DNA of 43,986 nt from Chloroflexota bacterium (GCA_026707225.1 JAPOXG010000086.1:1-43986), one strand, 5' to 3'; numbered from the stretch's first letter, positions 8,473 to 17,400 are shown. Numbers and translations: made by a program. The notes: a model not told the origin generated them from the sequence alone.

Positions 8473-9561
8473 ATGTTGCGAATCATTGTGTTTAGCGCCG
8501 CGCTTGCGATGCTGGTTGGAAGCGCCTTGGCCAATGACGAAGACCTTGCGCCGGTGAGGCTCCAGCTGCAGTGGGTGACGCAGGCGCAATTCGCCGGTTA
8601 TTACGTGGCGCAGGAATTGGGCTTTTATGAGGAAGCAGGCTTGGCCGTCACCATACTGGAGAGCGAAGGAGACATCCTGCCGGCCGATATTGTCGCCGCG
8701 GGCGATGCCGAGTTTGGCGTCACCTGGCTGCCCAAGACTTTGATTGCCAATGAGAAGGGCGGGGACCTCGTCAATATCGCGCAGATCTTTCAGCGCAGCG
8801 GCACCGTCTTGGTATCTCTTGCTGAAACTGGCATTGAATCGATTGCCGATCTCGTGCACAAGACCGTCGGCTACTGGCCCAACGGCAACGAGTTTGAGGT
8901 CTACGCGACCACTTTTGTCCTGGGCTCGGACCCGATCAGCGGGGAACATCTTTTGCTCGTCGAGCAGCCGTTTCATCTGGGCCCGCTGCTGGACGGCGAG
9001 CTGGACGCGGGGCAGGCGCTAATCTACAACTGGTATGGGCGCCTCCTCGGCATGACCGATCCTGCAACCGGCGAACTGTATCAGGAAGCGGACTTCAACC
9101 TGATCGACATGAATGAGATCGGCACGGCCATGTTGCAAGATCATGTCATTGTGCTTAACGATTGGCTGGCGCAGGAAGGGAATGCGGACATTGCGATCGC
9201 GTTTCTCAGCGCGACGCTGAGCGGCTGGATCTACTGCCGCGACAATGCCGATGACTGCGTGCGCATCCTGCTCGAAATCGATCCGGCGCTCGGCGAGAGC
9301 CATCAGCAATGGCAGATGAACGAAGTCAACAAGCTGATTTGGCCCGCGCCGGCGGGCATCGGCGCCATGAATGACGCGCTCATGCGGCAAATGGACGAGT
9401 GGCTTCAATTCATGGGCGCGCTCGAAGACGAGCACTTAGAAGACGACTACCGTGATGATCTGCTCCAGCTGGCGCTCGATTCGCTTGTTGCGGAGGGGCT
9501 TGATGTCACTGGCGAAGAATGGCGGCCGGCCTCCATTACCGTGCGAGCAGGGGGCGCGTAA
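8473..9561 (+). CDS. NMT1/THI5-like (RibY-type) ABC substrate-binding protein, copy 2
   Basis: A 362-aa secreted binding protein paralogous to the one at 645. The signal peptide is MLRIIVFSAALAMLVGSALA. The mature start reads VRLQLQWVTQAQFAGYYVA, then GFYEEAGLAVTIL. Shared landmarks with copy 1 include NIAQIFQRSGT, LLDGELDAGQALIYNWYG, GTAMLQDHVIV, the paired cysteines YCRDNADDC, and LIWPAPAGIG. An AAAGGAG tract precedes the start. The pairing with a following Fn3-like gene and a nearby hydroxylase gene is repeated from the first locus, but again no permease or ATPase accompanies it. The ligand (riboflavin, a pyrimidine, or something else) is inferred only from family. Confidence 0.85.
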   Translation: MLRIIVFSAALAMLVGSALANDEDLAPVRLQLQWVTQAQFAGYYVAQELGFYEEAGLAVTILESEGDILPADIVAAGDAEFGVTWLPKTLIANEKGGDLVNIAQIFQRSGTVLVSLAETGIESIADLVHKTVGYWPNGNEFEVYATTFVLGSDPISGEHLLLVEQPFHLGPLLDGELDAGQALIYNWYGRLLGMTDPATGELYQEADFNLIDMNEIGTAMLQDHVIVLNDWLAQEGNADIAIAFLSATLSGWIYCRDNADDCVRILLEIDPALGESHQQWQMNEVNKLIWPAPAGIGAMNDALMRQMDEWLQFMGALEDEHLEDDYRDDLLQLALDSLVAEGLDVTGEEWRPASITVRAGGA

Positions 9562-9655
9562 TCATAGGCGAGCCTGGATCAAGCGCAAGGCGATTTGCTT
9601 TCAAACCCTGCAGGTGTTACGATTCCAGTGAATGCGGAGAAAAGGTTTGCTTAAG

Positions 9656-10342
9656 ATGGTTGCTTTACGTTTCTTGTCATTATGCCTCGCGCTGTTTTTC
9701 GGACTCGTTCCGCTGGCCTATAGCCAGCCCCCCCCCCCCGCAGACCCGCAGCTGAAATGTGACAGCAGCGGACTATTCCTCCAATGGCGCGCGGTAGAAA
9801 AAGCGAGACACTATCGCTACCGGCTCATCGATGAAGATGGCAAGCGCCTGCTCCAAGCTCGCACGACGAACACCAGCGTGAACCTGGGCGCTGGGCAGCC
9901 CGGCGAAAACTATACCGCCAAAGTTCGCGTGAAAACCAAAGGCAGCATTTCCAAGTGGGCGAGCGCGACAGTCAAATGTCCGGCCCCTCCCCCCGCTCCC
10001 GCAGTCACATTAACCATTAATCAAATTTATAGTGACCGCGCGGACCTTGAATGGACTTGGAAACATCTACCCGCTTCTACAGTGGATGTAGCCATCCTTA
10101 TGCGTCCCAAAGACACCGATGGCAACTGTAGCTGGATTCATTCCAGGACAATCTGGCCGCAGCCACCGCCATTGGAAGGTAAAGACGCGGCAAAATACTA
10201 CCCCGTGTGCTCCGATACCGAGTACTATTGGGCTTTCGTGATAGCGGACGCCTCTGGAATCTTAACGTGGTTGAAAGAGGAGTACTTCCGCACTCCGCCC
10301 TATACGGACCAGAGTTGCTCGTATTGCATGGGCGAATACTGA
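9656..10342 (+). CDS. Secreted fibronectin type III-like protein, copy 2
   Basis: An exported protein of 228 aa from ATG 9656, chosen because its N-terminus (MVALRFLSLCLALFFGLVPL) aligns with the paralogue at 1995 and an AAAAGG tract lies 10 nt upstream; ATG 9632 would add eight residues. After a Pro-rich linker (QPPPPA), the first beta domain reads LKCDSSGLFLQWRAVEKARH, RTTNTSVNLG and KVRVKTKGSISKWAS, matching copy 1. The second domain begins near VTLTINQIYSDRADLEW and is diverged, ending in a Cys-containing tail (SCSYCMGEY). Function unknown. Confidence 0.72.
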   Translation: MVALRFLSLCLALFFGLVPLAYSQPPPPADPQLKCDSSGLFLQWRAVEKARHYRYRLIDEDGKRLLQARTTNTSVNLGAGQPGENYTAKVRVKTKGSISKWASATVKCPAPPPAPAVTLTINQIYSDRADLEWTWKHLPASTVDVAILMRPKDTDGNCSWIHSRTIWPQPPPLEGKDAAKYYPVCSDTEYYWAFVIADASGILTWLKEEYFRTPPYTDQSCSYCMGEY

Positions 10343-10353
10343 TCCAGTCGGCG

Positions 10354-11145
10354 CTATTCGGGGGCGTTTATTGGCGCCACCTGGAGATCAATTCCACTAT
10401 CCAGAATGGCTCGCCGGTCCGCATCGGCGATGCTTTCGTCCGTCACGAGCGTCCCGATTTCCTGCGTCCCCATAACTTGCGCCATGGCTGAGTAGCCGAT
10501 TTTGCTGGAGTCGATGACGACGACGGTCGCTTCCGCCGAGCGAATCATCGATTTCTTGACTGCGGTATCAAGCATTTGCGAATCAGCCAAACCGGCAGAC
10601 AGCGTGAAGCCGACCCCGGAGACAAATGCCTTGCGCGCGAAGAAATCTTCAAAGAAACGCTCGGCAACGGGGCCGACAAAGGTCTGCGCCGTTGAGCTCA
10701 GCAAACCGCCCGTGCAAAGAATTGTGCTATCGGGCAAATAGCGAAAGAGCGCGTCAATCGTCCGCATGCTGTTGCTTGCGATGGTGAGATTGCGCTTGCC
10801 TCGCAGGAAAGGCACGATTGCCCGCACGGTTGTTCCCGAGTCGAGAAACATGACATCATCATCGTCGACGAAATTAGCTGCGGCATAGCGACCAATCGCG
10901 CGCTTCTCAGCTGCGCGGATGATCGCGCGTTCCAGTTGATGCGTCTCGTTGAGTTGGAACGAGTCGCCATTGAAAATGGCGCCACCGTGCGACATGGTGA
11001 CCGATCCGGCTTCTTCCAAGATCTTCAGATCGCGCCGGACTGTCATGGTCGAGACGTGAAATCGCTTGCCCATTTGAATGATGGTATCGCTGCCGACCTG
11101 CGCGAGGTGGCTGAGAATGGCTCGGCGTCTGAGTTCGGGTAACAT
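10354..11145 (-). CDS. DeoR/GlpR-family transcriptional regulator
   Basis: A 263-aa repressor-type regulator. The N-terminal winged helix-turn-helix spans about residues 5-57 (MLPELRRRAILSHL, then MGKRFHVSTMTVRRDLKILE and the family-typical MSHGGA). The C-terminal sugar-phosphate sensor domain has KRAIGRYAA, FLDSGTTVRAI, LTIASNSM and ATVVVIDSSKIG. Members bind phosphorylated sugar intermediates and usually control neighbouring catabolic genes. Here the candidates are the enolase-superfamily/dioxygenase genes at 11569-14588 or the nearby transporter. It converges on the Fn3-like gene, only 11 bp apart. Confidence 0.92.
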   Translation of the reverse strand: MLPELRRRAILSHLAQVGSDTIIQMGKRFHVSTMTVRRDLKILEEAGSVTMSHGGAIFNGDSFQLNETHQLERAIIRAAEKRAIGRYAAANFVDDDDVMFLDSGTTVRAIVPFLRGKRNLTIASNSMRTIDALFRYLPDSTILCTGGLLSSTAQTFVGPVAERFFEDFFARKAFVSGVGFTLSAGLADSQMLDTAVKKSMIRSAEATVVVIDSSKIGYSAMAQVMGTQEIGTLVTDESIADADRRAILDSGIDLQVAPINAPE

Positions 11146-11568
11146 GATGTTTTGCTTCGTCCTCTACGATGAGACTGGCTGCCAATTCATGCGCCTCATT
11201 GGCATTCCAGTCGGCTGGCGGGATGGTACGCGCGGCTCGCATTAGCTGCACAATGCGATAGGTTGTCGATGTCCCTCAGCTTCACATGACCCTTTGCATC
11301 GCGAATTCGCCTCCCTGTCCTTTTCAGTTTGTCAGGATTGCGAACTGGGCTGCGCGCCCGTTCCCAATCAGATTTATGAAGGATTATGAATTTCTGAATA
11401 CAATTTCGCAGTATATCGCATTAAGGAAATGTGGCAAATGCGTGAGTGACGCGCGGTCTGCATATTGTGACTCGCGCTGGACCCGCGATGGACGTTTTCA
11501 AAACCTGGCAATCGGACGAAATCCGGCTGTTGTGGCGATGCGCTCGGTCTCGTAGACCGGCATATTAG
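11146..11568. other. Gene-free 5' region of the DeoR-type regulator
   Basis: A 423-bp gap between the start of the regulator and the 3' end of the enolase-superfamily gene, both on the minus strand. No supported gene was found. Positions about 11371-11435 are clearly more AT-rich than the flanks and are the likely promoter/operator area for the regulator. I could not identify a defined operator or terminator. Confidence 0.5.
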
Positions 11569-12693
11569 TCAATCGACTCGATAGCGCTCAATTGCCTCCT
11601 CGTTCAAAGTAAGCCCGAGGCCGATGCCTTCGTTCGGGCTCAAAATGCCATCCTCGAATTGAATCGACTCTCGCATCACCGAATGCCGCAGTGGATTGAA
11701 CAACTGATTATATTCGTAAATGAGGAAGTTGGGCATGACTGCGCAGGCGGCGATCGCGGCGACGATGCCCAAGCCCGCGCCCACCCCATGCGGCGCGACC
11801 GTCACATTGTCCAGAGCGGCCAGGTCAGCTATCTTCATGATGCCGGTGATGCCGCCGCAACGCGTGATGTTGGGCATGATCACATCGACCGCCTCGCAAC
11901 GCAGCAGGTCACGGAATTGAGTCCAGGTTCCCAGCCACTCGCCGGAGACCACGGGAAGATCAACCCGGCGCCGAATCCGCGCCAGGTCTTCCGGGAATTC
12001 CGGATGTACCGGCTCTTCCAGCCAATAAACATCCAGCTTCACCAGCTCTTTCGCCAGCGCGATCGACGCGGCCGCGGTGTATGCGCCATTGGCATCGACC
12101 AGCAGCTTGACCTCGCTGCCGAGCGCGTCGCGCGCCGCTGCCGCATGTGCGATATCCTGGCTGATGCCGCGGCCGATCTTGAGCTTGACCGCGCGGAATC
12201 CCTGCTGAAGAAACTCGCGCGCCTTTTCCGCCGAGCCTTCCGGCGTCGCCATATAGGGAATGGGGCTGGCATAGCAATCGACCGTATCGCGGGCGGGACC
12301 GCCTAGCAGGTTCGTCAGCGAATCGCCGTAGATTTTCCCGCGCAAATCCCAAAGCGCCGTATCGACGCCGCTGATGCCCATGGGCGCAAATCGCATCGCC
12401 TCGTTCATCGCCGTCCACAGCGCGTGATGGTGGCGCGGGTCAGCGCCGAGCAGCAGGGGCGCCAGCACTTCGTTGATATGCGCCGCCGTGCCGCGCGGAC
12501 CGGGACGCCCCATCGCTTCGCCGATGCCGACCAGCCCCTCGTCGGTCTCGATGCGGACGATCACCGCGCCTTGACCGAGCAGCGGATTGTCCCGCATGCT
12601 GAAGGCCGGCTGAGAGAGCTCGGGCGGGACGACATCCAGCGCGTCGGCGAAGGCGGCGAAGAGGGGAATGGCGTCGACTTTGGTGATTTTCAA
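11569..12693 (-). CDS. Mandelate racemase/muconate lactonizing enzyme family protein
   Basis: A 374-aa enolase-superfamily enzyme that abstracts a proton alpha to a carboxylate using Mg2+. The N-terminal capping domain contains DEGLVGIGEA and GISGVDTALWDLRGK. The barrel carries KLK (170-172) as one base, D200 in LLVDANGAY, E226/E227 in WLEEPV and E252 in VSGEW as metal ligands, and H302 in APHGVG as the opposite base. This K-x-K and His arrangement suits a racemase/dehydratase of the mandelate racemase type. It lies 3 bp downstream of a phytanoyl-CoA dioxygenase-like gene, so probably co-transcribed. The substrate is likely a sugar acid or small hydroxy acid. Confidence 0.92.
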   Translation of the reverse strand: MKITKVDAIPLFAAFADALDVVPPELSQPAFSMRDNPLLGQGAVIVRIETDEGLVGIGEAMGRPGPRGTAAHINEVLAPLLLGADPRHHHALWTAMNEAMRFAPMGISGVDTALWDLRGKIYGDSLTNLLGGPARDTVDCYASPIPYMATPEGSAEKAREFLQQGFRAVKLKIGRGISQDIAHAAAARDALGSEVKLLVDANGAYTAAASIALAKELVKLDVYWLEEPVHPEFPEDLARIRRRVDLPVVSGEWLGTWTQFRDLLRCEAVDVIMPNITRCGGITGIMKIADLAALDNVTVAPHGVGAGLGIVAAIAACAVMPNFLIYEYNQLFNPLRHSVMRESIQFEDGILSPNEGIGLGLTLNEEAIERYRVD

Positions 12694-12696
12694 GCG

Positions 12697-13494
12697 TTAT
12701 CCCAACAGCGGATTCATAGCCGTCGCCGCCAGATCGCCCGGCTCCCTCCCCGGCAGCCAGTGGTCGCGGTCATTGACGCGGTGCTTGTTGTCCAGCTCGC
12801 TCAGCCGCGCGCCATCGGCGAAATAGATCACCGTCATCGCCGGGCGCATGCGGTCGGAGAAATTGGGCGGCGCCGAATGCAGCGTCCAGCCGCTGTGGAA
12901 GGTCGCCGAGCCCGCTTTCATTTCAGCGGCTTGCTGCAGCTTGAAGCCCTTGCGCTCGACGAAGGCGCGCAACTGCGTCTCAGACTCATCCGAAATCGGG
13001 ATATCGCCCAGATAACCCTCCGCTTGCGAGCCGGAAGCGAAGCGCAGCGTACCCATATCGGCAGAAATATCCGCTAGCGTCATCCACATTGTGATGGTCT
13101 TATTTGTCGCCAGCGGCCAATAATGCTGATCTTGATGCCAGGGCGTGATGCCGCCGCCCGCCTCCTTGAAGAGCGCTTGATCGTGGTAGAGGCGTACCTT
13201 GTCCACGCCCATCAGCCGCGCCGCGATGCCAGCAAAACGCTTCGCCGTCACATATTCCTTGACCCTGGCGTTGTGTTCCCACAAATTGGTCGTCTGCAAG
13301 AAGGCTTTGCCATAGGTGTCACGATCTTTCAGGGCGCGCGTTTCTTTGTTGCGCTCGGCGACCGTCCGCTCGATGGCTGCCTGGTAGGGCGGGATGACAG
13401 CCGCGTCCAGGACATGCTCCAGCTGGATATGACCATCCCGCTGATATTGGGCGATCTGCTCGTCAGTGAGTGCATAAAGGGTATCCAGCATCAT
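12697..13494 (-). CDS. Phytanoyl-CoA dioxygenase family protein (PhyH)
   Basis: A 265-aa Fe(II)/2-oxoglutarate-dependent oxygenase. The iron triad is visible as H120-x-D122 in TPWHQDQHYWPL and H206 in WTLHSAPPN, with R215 or R217 just after in position to bind 2-oxoglutarate. The opening LTDEQIAQYQRDGHIQLEHV is the standard PhyH N-terminus, and ADMGTLRFASGSQ is a family signature. It starts with ATGATG at 13494 after an AGAGG tract. It forms a tight unit with the enolase-superfamily gene (3-bp gap) and follows a second PhyH gene by about 59 bp. The natural substrate is unknown. Confidence 0.9.
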   Translation of the reverse strand: MMLDTLYALTDEQIAQYQRDGHIQLEHVLDAAVIPPYQAAIERTVAERNKETRALKDRDTYGKAFLQTTNLWEHNARVKEYVTAKRFAGIAARLMGVDKVRLYHDQALFKEAGGGITPWHQDQHYWPLATNKTITMWMTLADISADMGTLRFASGSQAEGYLGDIPISDESETQLRAFVERKGFKLQQAAEMKAGSATFHSGWTLHSAPPNFSDRMRPAMTVIYFADGARLSELDNKHRVNDRDHWLPGREPGDLAATAMNPLLG

Positions 13495-13516
13495 ATTGAT
13501 ACCTCTCGCATTTGAG

Positions 13517-13550
13517 ATATTCTCTGTGCCCTCTGTGCCTCTGCGGTGAA
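13517..13550. repeat. CTCTGTG-rich dispersed repeat fragment
   Basis: TCTCTGTGCCCTCTGTGCCT followed by CTGCGGTGAA fills the 59-bp gap between the two PhyH genes. It resembles the outer part of the inverted repeat at 15840-16004 (ACAGAG...CACCGAGG...CACC). It may be an old insertion of the same short element. Confidence 0.5.
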
Positions 13551-13553
13551 ATA

Positions 13554-14588
13554 CTAATGATCGTGCTCGACATCCACGTGCGGCACCAGCACCATGAAGC
13601 CGGCGCTATCGCCCATCATCGATTTGACGCGATTGTCGTCAATGCGCTCTCCATAGATTTCGGGCGCGTTGGCGGCGCAGAGTGTGCCAAACTTCGGCTG
13701 GGCGTAGGGCAGGTGGGTCGAGCCGCGCGCAAGGATGTGCCGGTGATTGGTGGCGCCGTTGGCGTCGGCGCCTTCATAATGCGCTTTGTTGCTGCCGTGG
13801 TCCCAGGCGATGCGAGAACGGGCGTTGCAATAATGGCTGACGAAAGCGCGCCGCGGCCGATCCGACCGGTTGCGGTGCGAGCGATGGAAAACATGACCGC
13901 CGAAGAAGACGACATCGCCCGGTTCAGCGACTATCGGCACTTCCACCTCATATTGCAGGGCGACTTGCGCCAGCGTGTTTAATTCCACATCGGGGTGGCT
14001 GACGCTCTTGACCGCTTCGATGTCGCTCAGAATGGTATCACCCTGCTGGGTCACGCCATCGCAATCGGGGTAGATCGGCTCATGCTGGGAGCCGGGCGTC
14101 ATCCAAAGGCAGCCGTTCTCTTCATCGGCCGGGTCAATCGCCATCCAGGCGCCGATCAAGGTATCGGGCTGCGTAGGAATATAATACGTGTCTTGATGGA
14201 AACCCTGCCCGCCTTGCCCAGGCTGCTTGAAAAAGAGCATGGTCTGCAAGCCCAGAATGTCGGGCCCGATCAATGCCTCCAGCACATCGACGATGCGCGG
14301 GTGCAGCAGGAAGCGCTCGGCGACTTCGCAGGTGCGATGCGGCATGTGGATGCGGTCGTAGAATTGGCGGCGCTCGGCGTCGGTCGCGTCATCCGGCGGC
14401 GAGGGCAAGCCGGGCATGGCGCGTCGCCCCGCCATCATGTCATCGGTGAAATCCGCCCATTCTCGCGCTTCTTCTGGCGCCACCAGGCCGCGGACGACCA
14501 GGTAGCCATCGCGGCGGAACGACTTGTATTCTTCCACCCGGACTTGATACGGCTCATGACTGCGCGTCGGCGCCTCTGCTGAAACCAT
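13554..14588 (-). CDS. Phytanoyl-CoA dioxygenase family protein (PhyH), larger form
   Basis: About 344 aa from ATG 14588, preceded by GAGGG 8 nt upstream; a TTG codon seven residues earlier is less likely. Fe(II)/2-oxoglutarate oxygenase signatures are present: FRRDGYLVVRGLV at the N-terminus, the GFHQDTYYIP iron motif (H-x-D), the substrate-pocket segment WMAIDPADEENGCLWMTPGS, and distal GGHVFHRSHRNRSDRPRRAF with the third His and the 2-oxoglutarate Arg. The long tail (HILARGSTHLPYAQ...) is typical of the larger PhyH proteins common in Chloroflexi and Poribacteria. First gene of the minus-strand PhyH-PhyH-enolase run; divergent from the aldo/keto reductase. Confidence 0.9.
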   Translation of the reverse strand: MVSAEAPTRSHEPYQVRVEEYKSFRRDGYLVVRGLVAPEEAREWADFTDDMMAGRRAMPGLPSPPDDATDAERRQFYDRIHMPHRTCEVAERFLLHPRIVDVLEALIGPDILGLQTMLFFKQPGQGGQGFHQDTYYIPTQPDTLIGAWMAIDPADEENGCLWMTPGSQHEPIYPDCDGVTQQGDTILSDIEAVKSVSHPDVELNTLAQVALQYEVEVPIVAEPGDVVFFGGHVFHRSHRNRSDRPRRAFVSHYCNARSRIAWDHGSNKAHYEGADANGATNHRHILARGSTHLPYAQPKFGTLCAANAPEIYGERIDDNRVKSMMGDSAGFMVLVPHVDVEHDH

Positions 14589-14743
14589 GCTGCTACCCTC
14601 GATACTCAATCTATAGCATTAGATTATCGCGTTCTGGCAAGATTTCAACATGCCACCGACGAAATGGCGATGGTGGATGACGTCGCGCAGACAAGTCGCT
14701 ATACTTTTCTACGCTTGTATATCGCTAGCGAAAGGAACGCAAC

Positions 14744-15784
14744 ATGGAACAGCGAAGTTTCGGCAACACGGACCTGACTTGCTCGCCGATCGGCTTCGGC
14801 ACCTGGGAGCTTGGCGCCACGCAATACGGCGAAATCGACATTGACGAAGCGGTGCGCGCCGTCCACATGGCGATTGACCACGGCATCACGCTCTTTGACA
14901 CCGCGGAAGTATATGGTCCCTTCACGTCCGAAGAGCTGCTGGCGCGCGGCCTGGGCGACCGGCGCCAGGATATCGTTCTTGTGACCAAAGTCGGCTTCGT
15001 CTTCCACGACGACCCGTCCATCGTTGGCGACGCGGCCATCGCCGGGCGGAATGCCTCCGCGGACTACATCACCGAACGGACCGAAGGCTGCCTCAAGCGC
15101 CTGAACACCGATTATGTAGATCTCATGCTGATCCATTGGCCCGATCTGAAGACGCCGCACGAAGAAACGATTGGCGCGCTGGAGGCGATGAAAGCAGCCG
15201 GCAAGATCCGTCACTACGGCGTCTCCAATTACGATGTGCCGATGATGGAAGCCTGCCAACAATTTGGCAACCTGACCGCCAACCAGATTGGTTACAACAT
15301 GTTTGACCGACGTACGGAATCGGCCGTATTGCCCTATTGCCAGGAGAACGGAATCGGCTTCATGGCTTACGGCAGCTTGGCTTTCGGCCTGCTGACCGGC
15401 GCCTTAACGCCCGACACCGAATTCGCCGAGAACGACTGGCGCGGACGCGGCATGGCTTTCGGCTTGCCCCTGTTCACGCGCGAGAACTACCTCAAAGAAC
15501 TGCGCGTCACCGAGCGCCTAAAAGCGCTGGCCGCCGGTTATGACAAGTCAGTCGCCCAACTGGCGCTGGCTTGGGTGCTGAGCCATCCGGCGGTGACCGT
15601 CGGCCTCGTGGGCATGCGCAACGAGCGCGAGTTGGAAGAGAATATCGCCGCTGTTGACTGGCGCTTGACAGACGGAGACCGCGAGGAAATCGACCGCGTC
15701 TTCGCCGAAGAAGGCGTGCCAACCCATGCGGACTCCAAGCAAATGACGGACACTGCCAAAGGCGGCGAATCACATGCGGGATAG
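14744..15784 (+). CDS. Aldo/keto reductase
   Basis: A 346-aa NAD(P)H-dependent (beta/alpha)8 oxidoreductase. The catalytic tetrad is complete: D52 and Y57 in LFDTAEVYGP, K82 in VLVTKVGF, and H131 in DLMLIHWPD. Cofactor-binding landmarks follow (YGVSNYDVP, then WVLSHPAVTVGLVGMRNERE). An AAAGGA tract lies upstream of the start. It is divergently transcribed from the PhyH operon with 155 bp between starts, a region that holds both promoters. Its role may be reduction or oxidation of a sugar or aldehyde from the neighbouring catabolic genes. Confidence 0.92.
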   Translation: MEQRSFGNTDLTCSPIGFGTWELGATQYGEIDIDEAVRAVHMAIDHGITLFDTAEVYGPFTSEELLARGLGDRRQDIVLVTKVGFVFHDDPSIVGDAAIAGRNASADYITERTEGCLKRLNTDYVDLMLIHWPDLKTPHEETIGALEAMKAAGKIRHYGVSNYDVPMMEACQQFGNLTANQIGYNMFDRRTESAVLPYCQENGIGFMAYGSLAFGLLTGALTPDTEFAENDWRGRGMAFGLPLFTRENYLKELRVTERLKALAAGYDKSVAQLALAWVLSHPAVTVGLVGMRNERELEENIAAVDWRLTDGDREEIDRVFAEEGVPTHADSKQMTDTAKGGESHAG

Positions 15785-15839
15785 GGTGGCAAGGCAGTAA
15801 CGAGGATCAGCAAGGGCAATCACATCAAATTGTTTTTTT

Positions 15840-16004
15840 ACCACCGAGGACACCGAGAGAAAAGAGAACACAGAGAAAATCTGTAAAGACAGTTAGGTGA
15901 CAGTGACAGTCTACGCCTTCTGACGGCGGCAAATGTTGAGAGAAGTCGAAAAATATCAATATCTCTGTGCCCTCAAGTTAACTCGGTGTACTCGGTGGTT
16001 GAAT
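15840..16004. repeat. Inverted repeat in convergent intergenic region
   Basis: The left arm, 15840-15879, has ACCACCGAGGACACCGAG then ACACAGAG. The right arm, 15961-16004, is its imperfect complement (CTCTGTG ... CTCGGTGTACTCGGTGGTT). About 80 bp separates them. The region lies between convergent genes, so it could act as a large terminator hairpin or be a small non-autonomous mobile element. Fragments of the same repeat occur at 499-520 and 13517-13550. Confidence 0.6.
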
Positions 16005-16063
16005 TTCATTTTGATTATTCGTCATCCCATGCATCACTATTTTGATATGACCGTCCAAGAGGG

Positions 16064-17236
16064 TCAGCTTTCTTGCAGCCCGGCCGGCGCCAGCTCGCCG
16101 ATGGAACGTTCCAATTCAGTTGATGACCGTAGCGGATCGTCTTCGAGCATGGGCTCCGGGTTGGCGCTCGCGGGCAAGGGCGTGTCGTACTCGTAATCGG
16201 GCTCGCGCTTCTGGCGATCCCAGACCATACGCATTTCCCGCCAGGCGCCCGCCAGCGAGCGCGGCGCGGGCATATCGTCTTTAATCTCTTCGTAGAGCTT
16301 GCCCAGGTTATAGCAAGGCACGCCGGCGTACATGTGGTGCTCGATATGCCAGTTCATCCGCCAGTACAAGAATGAGAAGAGCGGATTCAGCCTGATCGAG
16401 CGCGTATTCTTGCGGAAGTCGCGGCTGTGTTCGCGCAAGCCGCAGTGCTGCGTCAGACCGACAAAATAGGAAAGCCAGTTGCCGATGAAGGCCGGCACAG
16501 TGAGCAAAAGCGGCAGCACCCACCAACCTGTGGCGACGGCGACGATCAGCACCGCCCCGTGGAAAGCGAGCAGAACGCGAGACCACCAGATCGACCGGCG
16601 ATGCTGCTCGGGCTGGTCGGTATGCAGCGCCGACAGCCATTCGTTGATTGGCGCCCGCTCATCGGCCGGGACGCGCCCAACCGCTCCCAACGCCGTGATG
16701 ATCAAGGTCGAGATGAGTCCGCCTTTGCCAAAGGTCCGCCCGCGCTGCGTCAGCAGGTTGACAGTGAACATTTGCAGCATGAAGGACGAAGCGAGCGACG
16801 GCTCCAGCGGCAGCAAATTCTCGCGGTCGCCCTCAGGGTGCAGCGTGTATCGATGGTGGTAGGTGTGGCTGCTGGCATAATCGAAGGCGTCCCACCAGCC
16901 GATCAAACTGAAGAAATATAGAAAGCGCTTATTGAGCCATTTGGTCTTGAAGACGGTGCCGTGTCCCAATTCATGCGGCGCCGTGCCGGTAAAGAAGCTG
17001 GCCACCGTGCCGTGAAAGAAGAGCGCGATAAGCATCGCCAGCCACAGCTCATGCCACCAGAAGCTAAAAACCAGGGCGCCCGTGATGATGAAAAGCGCGG
17101 CATGCCCGCCGGCTTGGAACCAGCCTTGGGCGTCGCTCCGCTGTGATAGCTCGCGCAGCCGCCCCTTTTTCATCGGGCAGCGATACCAATCGACGCGCAG
17201 CGTCTTCCGAACTTCGGCGAGGGGTTGGTAAGTCAT
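16064..17236 (-). CDS. Membrane fatty acid desaturase
   Basis: A 390-aa integral membrane di-iron desaturase (PF00487-type). The three histidine boxes are complete: HELGH (88-92), HTYHH (124-128) and HIEHH (297-301), plus H264 in LTQHCGL. Hydrophobic helices lie near 47-80, 105-115, 173-190, 219-255. ATG 17236 is chosen because GAAGG stands 8 nt upstream; an earlier in-frame ATG at 17275 lacks a ribosome binding site. The charged, Pro-rich C-terminal tail (after ~340) is extra. It could desaturate an acyl chain or modify a carotenoid; the exact substrate is not evident. Stands alone, convergent with the aldo/keto reductase. Confidence 0.9.
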   Translation of the reverse strand: MTYQPLAEVRKTLRVDWYRCPMKKGRLRELSQRSDAQGWFQAGGHAALFIITGALVFSFWWHELWLAMLIALFFHGTVASFFTGTAPHELGHGTVFKTKWLNKRFLYFFSLIGWWDAFDYASSHTYHHRYTLHPEGDRENLLPLEPSLASSFMLQMFTVNLLTQRGRTFGKGGLISTLIITALGAVGRVPADERAPINEWLSALHTDQPEQHRRSIWWSRVLLAFHGAVLIVAVATGWWVLPLLLTVPAFIGNWLSYFVGLTQHCGLREHSRDFRKNTRSIRLNPLFSFLYWRMNWHIEHHMYAGVPCYNLGKLYEEIKDDMPAPRSLAGAWREMRMVWDRQKREPDYEYDTPLPASANPEPMLEDDPLRSSTELERSIGELAPAGLQES

Positions 17237-17400
17237 AGCGGCGCCTTCAGGTGACCTGGAAATCCAATTAAGCATATTTTAGCGTTAAAGAACCAATAAT
17301 TCACATTTAAAGGCGCTGCACTCGATTTGGTAGCGACGAGGGCACAATCTGTGTTACAGTGTTAGCGATCGCAAGTTTTAGACAAAGGAACGAGATCAAG

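Noticed and set aside
11286..11555. An 89-codon plus-strand frame in the gap before the DeoR-type regulator
   Set aside because: No ribosome binding site, no domain or composition bias like neighbours; likely chance.
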